Shown: positions 44,001 to 63,714 of the stretch, piece by piece
How positions within the stretch are numbered: the stretch's first letter is position 1
Layout of the letters: every line of letters starts with the position of its first letter
Assembly (NCBI GenBank): GCA_963383645.1
Contig: OY726559.1
Span: forward strand, 113,952,796-114,016,795
Direction of reading: 5' to 3'
DNA length: 64,000 nucleotides
Source: Muscardinus avellanarius
Lineage: Eukaryota > Chordata > Mammalia > Rodentia > Gliridae
Translations under genes and position numbers: made by a program
The notes under the pieces: model-generated
Database searches by the model: none
Seen by the model: only the letters and a program-made list of their open reading frames with translations
Told to the model about the DNA's origin: nothing

Positions 44001-47000
44001 CGCCTGTCATCTTAGAGTAGTGTGTCATTACGATAGGCAGGTAGGGCCCGAGACAGTCTCCAATGGGGTCCTCGTGTTTTCAAGACATTCGGAGTGCTCT
44101 GCAGTTAGGCTGCGGTCCAGGGGGACTTTTGTAGAGGTACACCCCGGAAACGGCCTGGAACTGAGCATCAAAGTATTTATCAATATGAATTATGCTTGGG
44201 CTGGAGGTGTGGCTCAGTGGTAGAGTGCTTATTTAGCGTGCTTGAGGCCCCCCATTTCATTCACAGCATGGGGGTGGGGGGCTAGTCATGTTCTACGGTG
44301 CACACCTCGTAATCCCAGCTGCTAATGAGGCTGAGGCAAGAGGTTCAGAAGTTCGAGGCCAGCCGAGTCAACTTAGTGAAACCTTGTCTTAAAATAAAAA
44401 GGGATGGGGATAGCTGAGTGCTAGAACACACCTGAGTTTTGTTCCCAGTGCCACCTCCCAAAAAAAGTGTGATGAGACATTATACAGTGACGTTTTACGT
44501 ACATTGACAGACCTAAAGTAAGCAGTACACAAAGCCATGAGACAATAGGGATAAGAGGGGCAAAATAGTGGCTGGTGGTGAGTGAACTTGAGACGATGGG
44601 TGGGATTTAGGAGTGACCATCTAATAATTCAGCCCCCACACTCTGGAGCTTGGCACTCGGCAACTCTTCTGCAAATAATGTTTGAACTATTTAAAGTGTT
44701 AGCGGGAACCGGGCGTGGTGGCACACACTTATAATCCCAGCGCTTGGGAGGCTGAGACAGGAGGATCGCACAGGTTCAGAGCCAAGTCTCACCTCAGCTA
44801 CTGAGTGAGGCTCTCAGCAACTCAGTGAGACCCTGTTTCCAAATAAAATATAAAATAGGTCTGGGAGTTTAGCCCAGAGGTAGAAAAGCCCCTGGGTTCC
44901 ATCCCTAGGACCACCAAAATAAATAGTTAGAGGATGCCGGGTACCATTGGCTAGACATGTAGCTCAGCGGTAGACATACCCCCTGGATCAATCCCCAGTA
45001 CCCAAGATAAGTAACATTTAAAGAAAAAAATTATCAAATGTTTTAGAAAAATGTTCGGAAGATTGGCAGGTAATAGCTTTTTGGGGGCCAGAAAGGTCAA
45101 CCACTAGCTGAACTGAGTTTTAGTAATGCTAGCTGGCAGTTTATACTGAACTCTGTGGAATCAACAACTACACAGCCCCTCCTTTTGGAGGGGTGGTGTG
45201 CACCTGGGGGCTCATCAGCATCCCCCTCTCTCTCTTCCCAGCCTCTGTGTCCAGATGTTTGACTGGTTTGACTACCATGGCCACATGTGTATCTCCTTTG
45301 AGCTTCTGGGCCTTAGCACCTTCGATTTCCTCAAAGACAACAACTACCTGCCCTATCCCATCCACCAAGTGCGCCACATGGCCTTCCAGCTGTGCCAGGC
45401 CGTCAAGTGTGAGTGGGGTGGGCCGAGGTGGCCTCCGGGGCGGCCCCTGAGTGGTCAAGTCACGGTGGCCTCAGTTTCATTAGTCACTCTCATCCTGCGT
45501 CTCTTCTGACTCAACTCCTTGACTGATGTCTTCGCCATCACTGGGTGTTCTTACTCCACACCCAGTCTAGCAGGAGCTGGGAGAAACCACCTCTGAAATC
45601 AAAGCACTGATTACCTTGCCCTCCCCATCACTTTCCTCTCCTGCGAGGGAAAAGTGTTAAATAGCAAACGCAAAGACAAAGACACTCCTCCAACCTAGAA
45701 GCTTACAGTTGTCTGAGATGTGATGCTCTGCGTTTACAGCAAAGCAGATGGGAACCAGGAGTGCAGCTAAGGCCAGGTAGGGAGCCAGACCGAGCGCACA
45801 GGTCCTGAGTCTTCACTGCAGTTCGGTTTCACAGAATTGAGGCCACACAATGTCAGATAGGCACACGTCGGAGTCAGTACAGAATTACCACCTGTGGCAT
45901 ACTTTTTTTCCCAACCGTTGCAGAAGTAGACATATCTTTTGTTAGTAAGAATAGGGCTGTTTAGACCAGGCATTTCATTTAGCTGAAAGCAGCCCCAGTG
46001 GTTCGTCCTGCCTCCTCGCCACTTGGCTCTGGGTGCTCGTCTTGGGGGTCAGTGGCTGCCATTACACTGGCCACCTGGACCAAGCCTGACCTGGCCTTCT
46101 CCCCTGCAGTCCTCCATGACAACAAGCTGACACATACGGACCTCAAGCCTGAAAATATTCTGTTTGTGAATTCAGACTACGAGCTTACCTACAACCTAGA
46201 AAAGGTAAGATGGACAGTCCATCCCTACACCGTGGGAGGAGGCAGCTGGGCCGCCTGGGTTTCATTTAGCTCTTTCTTCTCCCTTTTACTTCTTTCTCAC
46301 ATGTTTTTTCTCTGGCTGCAACCGGGTAGATAAAGAAAGCACTAGAATAGGTCAAAAGGGAAAGATTTAAGAAATTGGAAGAACACTTGCAAAAGGACCT
46401 CTCCAGTAGAGTGAAGATTATTTTTTGTAATACTGGGGATGGAACACAGGGGCATTCTACTTCCGAGCTACACCCCAGCCGGGTTTTTTTTTTTTTTTTT
46501 TTTTCTTCTTTATTTTGAAACAGGGTCTCACTGAGTTACAAGACCCTCATTAAATAGCTGAGGTTGTCCTTTGACCCTGCAATCCTCCTGTCTCAGCCTC
46601 CCTAGTACTGGGATTACAAGTGTGTGCCATCATGCCAGCTTTTCTTTTTTTTTAAATGCATATATTTTGCCAGGTGTGGTAGTGTGCACTTGTAATCCCA
46701 GTACTTGGGAGGCTGAGACAGGAGTGCAGATTCACAGCCAGCCTCAACAACTTGTGAGGGCCTCTACAATTTAGTGAGACCCTGTTTCAAAATGAATAAA
46801 AATAGGACTGGGGGTATAGCTCAAGTAGAATGGCCCTGGGTTCCAACACCAGTACCACAGTAAGTAAGTAAGTAAATAAATAAAATATGTATTTCTGTGA
46901 GTTGGAAGGCTCCGCTCTCTTTACTGACGGGAGTAACACAGATCTCTGAGCTAAATTTCATCTTTTTTTTTTCTTTTTCAGTACTGGGGATGGAACCGAG

Positions 47001-47341
47001 AGGCATTCTACATTCGAACTATACCCCCAGCCCTATTTTTTATTCTTTATTTTGAAAAAGTCTCACTGAGTTGCAGAGGGCCTCACTAAGTAGCTGAGGC
47101 TGGCTGTGAACCTCATCCTTGTCTTAGCCTCCAGCAGGGATTACAGCCACCTCCTCTGGCTGGTTACTTTTCATCTCTTGACCCTTTGCTACATGTTACA
47201 TATTTTCAGAAAAACCACACACCAGTCACTTGGATATAGTCTTCTGATCCTTTCAGATTTATCTGTAATCATTCCTTAATCCTTTATTTCCCCCACTCCT
47301 AGGGATTGAATCCAGCTTTACCGGAATTACATCCCTATGGG

Positions 47342-47386
<45 letters not shown>

Positions 47387-50300
47387 GCTGGGACTGAATG
47401 CGGGAACATTCTACTTCTGAGGTATACCCCTTGGCCCTCTTTTATTTTATTTTTATTTTACTTTTTTTTTTTTTTTTTTTTGGTGTGTCTGGGGGTGGAA
47501 CCCAGGGGCATTCGACCTCCCAGCTACACTCCCTGCCCTTTTTTTGTGTGTGTGTGGTACTGGGGATGGAACCCAGGGGCATTCTGCCTCCCAGCTATAT
47601 CCCCAGCCCTATTTTTTGAAACAGGGTCTCACTGAGTTGTGAAGGGTAGGCCCCACTAAGTAGCTGAGGTTGTTGGTGAACTCGGATCCTCCTGTCTCAG
47701 CCTCCCAAATGCTGGGATTCGAAGCATGTGCCACCACGCCCAGCTTATTCTTTTATTTTAAAACAGGGTCTCCTCACTGAGTTGAAAAGGACCTCACTAA
47801 GTAGCTGAGGCTGTCCATGAACTGCAATCCTTTTGTCTCGGCCTCCCAAATGCTGGGATTACATGCATGTGCCACCATACCAGGCTCTTAGGTTTTATTT
47901 GAAAACAGATTCTAAGTTGCTGAAAGCTTTAGTGAGGTTAGCTTTGAATCTATGATCTGTCTCAGCTTCCCAACTCCTGGGATTACAGGTGTGCACTACC
48001 ATGCCCAGCAATCTTCCTGCCTCAGCCTTCCAACTTGTTGGGGATACAGGGATGTATTAGTCGTGCCTGTCCTACTGTGTGTATATCTATGTAATTGAGG
48101 CAAGGAGCATTCTACCTCCTTATCTCCTAGCTACACCCCCAGCCCCCCCTTTTTTTGTAATACTAGGGATTGAACCCAGTATCATTTTATCTCTAAGCTA
48201 CACCCCCAGTCCTATTTTTTAGTCTTTTTTTTTTTTTTTTCCTACTACTGGGGTTCCTGGTAACCCTTTCTACCTCCGAGCTATATTCCCAGACCTATTT
48301 TATTCTTTGTATTTGGAAACAGGGTCTCTTAAGACAGCAAGGCTGGCTTTGAACCTGTGCGATCCTCCTGTCTCTGCCTCCCAAGTGTGGGGATTACAAG
48401 CATGAGCCACCACGCCTGGCTAGTCTTTATTTTGAAACAAGGTCTCACCATGTTGTGGAAGGCCTCACTAAGTAGCAGAGGCTGGCCGAGAGAACCTGCA
48501 ATTCTGTCAGCCTCCCAAATACTTGGGTCAGAAGCATGCGCCACCATGCATAGCCCCCGGCCCTTTTTTATTCTTTAGTTTGAAACAGGGTCTCACAAGG
48601 TTGTGGAAGGCCTCACAAGTTGCTGAGGCTGGCTGCAAACCTGTGTTCCTCTTATCTCAGCCTCCCAAGTCCCGGGATTACAGGCATACACTACCACACC
48701 AGGCTTATTTTGAAATAGAGTCTCACTAAGTTGCTGAGGCCGACCTCCATGTGCGCCTCTGCCTCAGCTGCCTCAGTACGGTTACAGGCATGTGTCCCCA
48801 TTTCTGGCTTACGCTCATACCCTTCATACTGTAAACCAAAATATTTCCTAGGGTGTGTGGGAACAGGCTTTTTAAGGCGCTAAACACCATAGAGAATTGC
48901 GGCAGAATTCCTCTCACGCACAAGGGTCACTCGCTTCTGCTTTGCTCCTAGAAGCGAGATGAGCGCAGCGTGAAGAGCACCGCTGTGCGGGTGGTGGACT
49001 TCGGCAGCGCCACCTTTGACCACGAGCACCACAGCACCATCGTCTCCACTCGCCATTACCGAGCTCCAGAGGTCATCCTTGGTAAGGGAGGGAGGCTGGC
49101 CAGCCGGGTGCTGCGGCGACGGGCGGGCAGGCCGAGCCCCTGACGCTGCTCCCTCCTGTCCCTCGCAGAGTTGGGCTGGTCCCAGCCTTGTGACGTCTGG
49201 AGCATAGGCTGCATCATCTTTGAATACTATGTCGGCTTCACTCTCTTCCAGGTATGTGGCGGGGTCCGTGTTTGGCCCCGGCATTCCTTTGCCGGCTTTC
49301 TCTGCGGTCTGCTGAGGGTCTGCCTGCTCGCTCACTCCATGCTGACCTTCCGTAGCCCCCCTCGGTCCCACGCTTAGTTCTCTTTTTGTTTCCCAGACTC
49401 ATGACAACAGAGAGCATCTAGCGATGATGGAGAGGATCCTGGGTCCTATCCCTTCTCGGATGATCCGAAAAACAAGGTGAACCTTGAGTGGGAGGGGCCT
49501 AACCCTTTTCTTTTCTCTCTGCAGCACTGGTCTATTTCACATCATTCTCTTTTATTTTCTGACAACTCCCTCCCCCAGCTACTCTCAATGGGGAAATAAA
49601 TGAAGTATCCTATAATAAGGGAAATCTGATTGCCTCAACCTCCCCTTCCCCTCTAGAAAGCAGAAATATTTTTACCGGGGTCGCCTGGATTGGGATGAGA
49701 ACACATCAGCTGGGCGCTACGTTCGGGAGAACTGCAAACCACTGCGGGTGAGCCAGGCTTGGGATAAATAGTGCCCACCACCTGGAGGCCGCCTCCTTCT
49801 TTTGAGGTAGTTTGCCCCCAGTATGCAGTCCACAGCAAAGGTTAAAAAGGGAGAAAAACCAACAGAAGACATCTTTGATCTCTGAAGGGCAGATGAATGG
49901 GAATGGAGGGAGAGGTTAGACAGCCCAACTTTAAGGCAGCCAAAGGCCAGACAGGAAAGGATAAACTATTTAAAGAGTCTGCGTTTTAATGAGGAGCAAA
50001 GAAGATTCATGAAGGTGATCAGGATAAACAAGTAGAAAGAATTTAAAAAGAGCATAAAGGGAGCCGGGCGTGGTGGCACATGCTTGTAATCCCAGCATTT
50101 GGGAGGCTGATATAGGAGGATGTTCGCGGCAGCCTCAGCTACTTAGTGAGGCCCTTTGCAACTCGGAGAGACCCTGCTTCAAAATAAAGAACAAAAAAAT
50201 AGGGCTGCGGTGTCACTGGGTTCCATCCCCAGTACCGGGGGAGGGGGGAGTATGAAGGAATGATTGTGCTAGAGGGAAGGTAGGTTGGGCTGTAATACCC

Positions 50301-50633
50301 ACACGAATCACGATTTGGTTGTGGTAAGGTAGAATTCAAGTCGCGAGCCTTGGTTCTTTCTCCGAGATGAAAGGTAGGGAGGGCCTTGAAGGAGGCAGCA
50401 AGGCTTCAAGGCATCCAGCCTCACTTGTTCCTGCCCTCCTCCACCAGCGCTATCTGACCTCAGAGGCTGAGGACCACCACCAGCTCTTCGATCTGATTGA
50501 AAACATGCTAGAGTATGAACCTGCTAAGCGGCTGACCTTGGGCGAAGCCCTTCAGCACCCTTTCTTCGCCCGCCTTCGGGCTGAGCCACCCAACACCAAG
50601 TTGTGGGACTCCAGTCGGGATATCAGTCGGTGA
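40894..50633 (+). CDS. CLK2: Dual-specificity kinase CLK2 (LAMMER family)
   Basis: A nuclear kinase that phosphorylates SR splicing factors and so controls splice choice. Twelve coding exons: 40894-41060, 42260-42488, 43151-43238, 43561-43627, 43796-43912, 45242-45408, 46110-46204, 48952-49081, 49169-49251, 49397-49476, 49657-49747 and 50448-50633. They give 499 codons, as in human. Visible parts: an Arg/Ser-rich N-terminus (residues 1 to about 140); Gly-loop [13 protein letters not shown] lysine VALKIIK; catalytic loop HTDLKPEN (the CLK form of HRD); [14 protein letters not shown]; and the family motif [11 protein letters not shown] in exon 11. Frames and phases are intact throughout. Confidence 0.98.
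41188..41955. repeat. SINEs and a lone ID-like copy in CLK2 intron 2
   Basis: A truncated sense SINE (41188-41280), a separate ID-like monomer (41282-41360), a full sense SINE (41475-41660) and an old antisense piece (41810-41955). Confidence 0.8.
42260..42488 (+). CDS. CLK2: CLK2 exon 3 (Arg/Ser/Tyr-rich region)
   Basis: 229 bp. Encodes [20 protein letters not shown] to [19 protein letters not shown]. It carries basic nuclear-localisation and RS-type residues. Confidence 0.97.
42489..43150 (+). other. CLK2: CLK2 intron 3, SINE-free
   Basis: 662 bp without any SINE, next to the regulated exon 4. Open frames here have no known similarity. Confidence 0.7.
43151..43238 (+). CDS. CLK2: CLK2 exon 4 (regulated cassette exon in the family)
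   Basis: 88 bp. Encodes [20 protein letters not shown] then HVGDWLQER. Skipping it shifts the frame before the kinase domain, as known for CLK family truncated isoforms. The donor GAT|GTACAA is weak, and the acceptor has a C-rich tract with few T. Confidence 0.95.
43239..43560 (+). other. CLK2: CLK2 intron 4, SINE-free
   Basis: 322 bp with no repeats, ending in a strong pyrimidine tract. With intron 3 it forms a repeat-free frame around exon 4. Confidence 0.7.
43561..43627 (+). CDS. CLK2: CLK2 exon 5 (glycine loop)
   Basis: 67 bp, acceptor TTTCAG. Encodes [20 protein letters not shown], the ATP-binding glycine-rich loop. Confidence 0.97.
43796..43912 (+). CDS. CLK2: CLK2 exon 6 (ATP lysine)
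   Basis: 117 bp. Encodes [20 protein letters not shown], then [18 protein letters not shown], with the VALK lysine and the alpha-C glutamate. Confidence 0.97.
43913..45241 (+). repeat. CLK2 intron 6: ID-like monomer and SINEs
   Basis: Unique to about 44195, then an ID-like monomer (44198-44275), an old SINE (44288-44460), a B-type SINE (44706-44920) and an ID half (44945-45005). The last 236 bp before exon 7 are unique. Confidence 0.8.
45242..45408 (+). CDS. CLK2: CLK2 exon 7
   Basis: 167 bp. Encodes [20 protein letters not shown], then [20 protein letters not shown] to FQLCQAVK. It covers the hinge and start of the C lobe. Confidence 0.97.
45409..46109 (+). other. CLK2: CLK2 intron 7, no repeats seen
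   Basis: 701 bp of unique sequence, unusual beside the SINE-filled introns 6 and 8. No gene recognised. Confidence 0.65.
46110..46204 (+). CDS. CLK2: CLK2 exon 8 (catalytic loop)
   Basis: 95 bp. Encodes [20 protein letters not shown] to ELTYNLEK, with the catalytic HTDLKPEN loop. Confidence 0.97.
46425..48780. repeat. SINE-filled CLK2 intron 8
   Basis: Mostly antisense copies (46425-46640, 46978-47160, 47300-48020, 48070-48780) with one sense copy (46670-46870). (TG)n lies at 47346-47382, with poly-T tracts near 46483-46504, 47461-47480 and 48226-48240. Confidence 0.88.
48952..49081 (+). CDS. CLK2: CLK2 exon 9 (DFG and activation segment)
   Basis: 130 bp. Encodes [20 protein letters not shown], then [20 protein letters not shown] to VIL. 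Donor GTAAGG. Confidence 0.97.
49169..49251 (+). CDS. CLK2: CLK2 exon 10
   Basis: 83 bp. Encodes [20 protein letters not shown] to VGFTLFQ, with the conserved DVWSIGC of subdomain IX. Confidence 0.97.
49397..49476 (+). CDS. CLK2: CLK2 exon 11 (LAMMER motif)
   Basis: 80 bp. Encodes [20 protein letters not shown] to [17 protein letters not shown] is the signature of the LAMMER kinases. Confidence 0.98.
49657..49747 (+). CDS. CLK2: CLK2 exon 12
   Basis: 91 bp. Encodes [20 protein letters not shown], then [10 protein letters not shown]. Confidence 0.97.
49748..50447 (+). repeat. CLK2 intron 12 with one SINE
   Basis: Unique except for a sense A-type SINE at 50062-50245. Confidence 0.8.
50448..50633 (+). 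CDS. CLK2: CLK2 last coding exon
   Basis: Encodes [20 protein letters not shown], then [20 protein letters not shown] to SSRDISR and TGA at 50631-50633. Confidence 0.98.
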   Translation, partial: RYLTSEAEDHHQLFDLIENMLEYEPAKRLTLGEALQHPFFARLRAEPPNTKLWDSSRDISR

Positions 50634-50945
50634 CAATCAGGCCTTGGGCCCCCTGCATCTCTTACCGCAGCGGGTGCCCAGTCCAGGACACTGGTGCTTT
50701 TTTATACAAGAGAACAGAGCTGGGGCTTATTCCCTCCTGGCTCCCTGTATACCTGTGAATATGTGACATAGTGTAAATACTACAGAACTTGTACTTACCA
50801 CTTCAACCCCCGCCTTGTACATAATGCTACCCACCCACACTCTTCCCGCCCTCACCTGCCCCTCACATGGAGTTGGATGGGGGCAGAGCAAGGCAACCAG
50901 GTGACATTTACCCATGTTTTATAAGATTTTGTACAGTCTTTGTGA

Positions 50946-50951
50946 AATAAA
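50946..50951 (+). terminator. CLK2: CLK2 poly(A) signal
   Basis: AATAAA, the only one in the 310-bp repeat-free 3' UTR, followed by a GT-rich stretch. Confidence 0.88.
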
Positions 50952-50969
50952 ATGACGTGCTTCATGTGA

Positions 50970-51270
50970 CTCCCCACCCCTGGAGTTTGAGGTTTGGGCA
51001 TGTGGGGATGGAGGGACGAAGACTAGCAGCCAGATTTCTGAGTCTCCTTACGAAGGGAACCCATTTTACCCTCCACGGGTGGCTAGAGCAGGCCACCAGT
51101 TGCTCTCCCCCATTGTGTTGGGCCGTAGTGAGGAGCCCAACAACACTTGCAGGTTAGGAAGGAGACAGGTAGTGTACAGTGGCACTTGTCCGATCTGCAA
51201 TCGCGAGGGTTTGTAAGCAAGTCCGACTAGTCAATAGGCTGCCTCCAGCGTAGAGCCGGAAACCCAAGGA
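50970..51270. other. CLK2-SCAMP3 intergenic gap
   Basis: About 300 bp of unique sequence between the CLK2 cleavage site and the SCAMP3 CpG island. No other gene seen. Confidence 0.7.
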
Positions 51271-51603
51271 GAAAACGATGCGGCCCTCTAGGTGCCGCCG
51301 TCCCGGGAGGCAGCGCGGCGCGACCCGCGCGAGGCAGCCTGGGAAGTGTAGTTCGCTGGCGGGAGGGCACATGGGTGGGGCGCGCCGCCGGACTGGCGCG
51401 CGGTCACGTGGGCATTTCCGCCTTGCTAGGCGCAGGCGCAGCGCGCCGCCGCTGCGGGATCCCCGTGACCCTTCCGGTGGGCTCGGCCAATCGGCGCGCG
51501 GGGCCGCGGGGCGGGCCGCCGGGTCGCCGAGCTTGGAGCCCCGCGCCGCCGCCGCCAGGCAGGGGCGTGGAGGGCAGGCGCGGCCGGAGCCGCGGTTGCA
51601 AAG
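51271..51603 (+). promoter_or_regulatory. SCAMP3: SCAMP3 promoter in a CpG island
   Basis: CpG-rich, no TATA box. It holds a ZNF143/SIX5-type motif on the minus strand at 51334-51352 (ACTACACTTCCCAGGCTGC) and a CACGTG E-box at 51405-51410 in the context GGTCACGTGGG, which suits USF or TFEB-type factors. The CpG island continues past intron 1. Confidence 0.75.
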
Positions 51604-60847
<9,244 letters not shown>

Positions 60848-60957
60848 CGCCCGCCCGCCGCCGGGAGCCCCGGCCGGGGTAGGCGCCGTCCACGGCCCCC
60901 CGGGGCGCCCACCCCGCCGGGCCCTCGCTGTGCCAAGGCTGTCGCTTCCGTTATTTA

Positions 60958-60963
60958 AATAAA
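60958..60963 (+). terminator. SCAMP3: SCAMP3 poly(A) signal
   Basis: AATAAA 111 bp after the stop codon, so the 3' UTR is very short. Confidence 0.88.
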
Positions 60964-60999
60964 AAAGTGGAACTGGAACTCTGGGCGCCGGCTGCGTGT

Positions 61000-61738
61000 T
61001 TATTGGGAGTTTGAGCCCTCGGGGCGGGGCGGGGTCCCGGGGCGGGGCGCAGTGGGGCCCCTCCCTGCCCTGGTCCAGGCTGGGCCCCGCTCCGGGAGCC
61101 TCCCTCCCGCCCCGCCCCGGGTCTCCTGGACTACAGCTCCCAGGGTGCACCGCGCGCCCCGCCCTCCCGCACCATTTCCCTCCCTCCCCGCCTGGGTGCC
61201 CGGCCTGCGGCAGCCGGGGCTGGGGAGCGGAGCGCGGTGGAGAGGGGAGCGGGACGCGACCCCGAGCCGGCGGCGCCCGGCCCCCACCAGGCGGCCCCCT
61301 GGACACCTGAGGGCGCGGCCCGCGCCCACACCCCCGGGTCCTCGGGCTCCTTTCCGTCCTCCGTCTGCCTTGCCCTTCCCACCCTCCCGGCCTCCCGACC
61401 GCCGCCCTCTCCGGATCTGGGAGCAGCCCTTCTCGGCGCGCCTCCTCCCTAGGGAGATGCGATGAGCCGGTGCCCCCGCGTCCTCGTCGCCGCCCCAGCC
61501 ACGGGGCCCACCCAGTGCCTGGGGTGGGGAGCCAGCACCCCGCAGGCCCTTCGTGACGCCCCTCCCTTGGGGTCCCCCCCGGCTGGCGCCCCTGGGCGAG
61601 GCCCCAGAGGACCCGGCCAGGGGGTGGGCTCTAGAGCCAGGGGGGTGGAGAGGAGAAAGGCCCCGGCCCTGGGCGCCTTTGAGATGCTCCCAAGCGCCGG
61701 CGGGGGCCGAGGGAGGTGCAGGCACCCGGGCGGCAGGC
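61000..61738 (+). promoter_or_regulatory. FAM189B: FAM189B promoter and 5' UTR in a CpG island
   Basis: Dense CpG with no TATA box, directly after the SCAMP3 end. It contains a ZNF143/SIX5-type motif ACTACAGCTCCCAGGGTGC at 61130-61148. Long open frames here arise from high GC and are not genes. Confidence 0.7.
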
Positions 61739-61963
61739 ATGATGCCCTCGCCGAGTGACTCCAGCCGCTCGCTGACCAGCCGGCCCAGCACCCGGGGCCT
61801 TACTCACCTCCGCCTCCACCGCCCGTGGCTGCAGGCCCTGCTCACTCTGGGGCTGGCCCAGGTGCTCCTGGGCATCCTGGTGGTAACCTTCAGCATGGTG
61901 GCCTCGTCCGTCACCACCACCGAGAGCATCAAGAGGTCCTGCCCGTCCTGGGCCGGGTTCTCG
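61739..61963 (+). CDS. FAM189B: FAM189B exon 1
   Basis: Encodes MMPSPSDSSRSLTSRPSTRG, span 1, and TTTESIKRSCPSWAGFS. The frame is open upstream, but MMPSPSDSS is the family start. Donor GTGAGT. Confidence 0.94.
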
Positions 61964-63531
61964 GTGAGTTGGGTGCACAGGGGTGCGGTGGGGGAGGCTC
62001 CTCAGCCCCACCCCTCTCACCAGCTGCAAGCCCACGTCCTAGCCTCGCCTCCCTCTCCTGGTCCTCTCCCTCCTGCAGGGCTGGGTGCATCCTGTGGTAC
62101 GGGGCTCACCCAGGTGCCTCCCCTGCCACTCTGTCCCCAGCTGGCGTTCTCCGGGGTGGTTGGCATTGTGTCCTGGAAGCGGCCATTCACCCTAGTGGTA
62201 GGTGCCAGGGGCCGGGGCGCTGGGAGGTCCAGCGTGGGGGGAAGGGTGCCCATTTATGCCTTCGGAAGAGGACCGGGTTCTGCAGTTGGTGTCAGGCGGG
62301 CGCAGAGTGTCGAGCTGGCGGACCCACACGCAGAGGGGTGCTGTGGAAGTTCCAGCCCTGAGCCCGCCCCTCCTCCCTAGATCTCCTTCTTCTCTTTGCT
62401 TTCGGTGCTCTGTGTCATGCTCAGCATGGCCGGCTCTGTTCTCTCCTGTAAGAACGGTCAGCTGGCCCGAGACTTCCAAGCCTGCGCCATGGTGAGATCC
62501 TAGGAGCTGGAGCTGCAGACAGAAGTGGTTGGGGGAGGTGTGCAGGACCCCTGAGCCGTCCCCACTCAGCTGCCTCCCCCTCCCCTCTCCTCCCCAGGAA
62601 GGAAAGGTCTGCGTGTGCTGTCCATCCATTCCCCTGCTCCGGCCCTGTCCAGAGTCGGGTCAGGAGCTGAAGGTCGCCCCCAACTCCACCTGTGAGGAAG
62701 CCCGGGGGGCCCTCAAGGTGAGCCTGAGGACCCCACGCCCGCACCCAGCTGTTCCTCTCTCCTGCACCATCATCTGGTTCTTGGCCCTGCCTCCCTCCTT
62801 GGAGTCCTCATGGGCCCAGAATGTGGGACTTTGTTGTTGTTTTTAAATACTGGAATAAGGGCAGGCAGGGCGTGGTGGCACACGCTAGGCTAGGTTCGGG
62901 GAGTCTGAGTCAGGAGGATTGAGGTTCATGGCCAGCCTCAGCTACTTAGTGAGGCCCTTTTGCAACTCAGTGAGAGCCTGTTTCAAAATAGAGAATAAGC
63001 TGGGCGTGGTGGCGCACGCTTGTAATCCCCGCACTTGGGAGGCTGAGACAGGAGGATGGCACAGATTCGAAGCCAGCCTCAGCTACTTAGTGAGGCTCTC
63101 AGCAACTTAGTGAGACCCTGTTTCCAAATAAAAATATATATAAAAAAGTCTAGGACTATAGCCCAGAAGTAGAAAGCCTCTGGGTTCCACCCCCAGTATC
63201 ACCAAAAAACAAAATAGAGAATAAAAAATAGGGCTGGGGGTGCAGCTCGGAGTTAGAATGTCCCTGAGTTCCACTCCCAATACTGCAAAATCAAAACAAA
63301 ACAAAACAAAAAATTGGAATCAGACGTAGGTCCTCTAGCGGGCCAGGCAGCCGCGCTCCCATGGAGCCAGCCCTGGCAATGGACCCCTCCCCAGGTCCTC
63401 ACTCCTCGCCTTTCCTTGCTCAGAACCTGCTCTTCAGCGTCTGCGGGCTCACCATTTGTGCCGCCATAATCTGTACTCTCTCTGCTATTGTCTGCTGCAT
63501 CCAGATCTTTTCCTTGGACCTCGTGCATACG
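61739..63531 (+). CDS. FAM189B: FAM189B/ENTREP3, N-terminal part (continues past the right edge)
   Basis: A four-pass membrane protein family with a proline-rich cytosolic tail (PPxY motifs that bind WW ubiquitin ligases, known from the family). Five exons are in the window: 61739-61963, 62141-62197, 62381-62491, 62598-62717 and 63424-63531, for 207 codons. Span 1 is WLQALLTLGLAQVLLGILVV; span 2 is AFSGVVGIVSWKRPFTLV; span 3 is ISFFSLLSVLCVMLSMAGSV; span 4 is LLFSVCGLTICAAIICTLSA. A cysteine-rich loop lies between spans 3 and 4. The tail exons are outside the window. Two ATGs in a row start the frame (MMPSPSDSS), as in human. Confidence 0.96.
62141..62197 (+). CDS. FAM189B: FAM189B exon 2
   Basis: 57 bp. 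Encodes LAFSGVVGIVSWKRPFTLV (span 2). Donor GTAGGT. Confidence 0.96.
62381..62491 (+). CDS. FAM189B: FAM189B exon 3
   Basis: 111 bp. Encodes ISFFSLLSVLCVMLSMAGSV, then LSCKNGQLARDFQACAM (span 3 and start of the loop). Confidence 0.96.
62598..62717 (+). CDS. FAM189B: FAM189B exon 4
   Basis: 120 bp. Encodes EGKVCVCCPSIPLLRPCPES, then ELKVAPNSTCEEARGALK, a cysteine-rich extracellular loop with an N-glycosylation site NST. Confidence 0.96.
62858..63305 (+). repeat. A-type SINE split by a B-type SINE, FAM189B intron 4
   Basis: The host copy runs 62858-62998 and resumes 63225-63305. The insert is listed separately. The tail is (AAAAC)n. Confidence 0.92.
62999..63209 (+). mobile_element. B-type SINE with perfect 15-bp target-site duplication
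   Basis: Flanked by CAAAATAGAGAATAA at 62984-62998 and 63210-63224, which is part of the host's linker. It starts GCTGGGCGTGGTGGCGCACG. Confidence 0.95.
63424..63531 (+). CDS. FAM189B: FAM189B exon 5
   Basis: 108 bp. Encodes NLLFSVCGLTICAAIICTLS, then AIVCCIQIFSLDLVHT (span 4). Donor GTGAGA. The next exon lies outside the window. Confidence 0.96.
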
Positions 63532-63714
63532 GTGAGAGGGGAGTCAGGGGTGTGTGGACTGGGTCTGACGGAGCCCTCTGACTTCTGAGTACCAGGAGCT
63601 GTGGGTCACCTTCCGAGCATATCTATTAGGGGATCTTTAGGAGGCCAAGGGGAAGGTGAGGAGGGCAGAATACAGAGTTAAGTATGCGATGCCCGTCTAC
63701 GACAAAGAGGGGGC

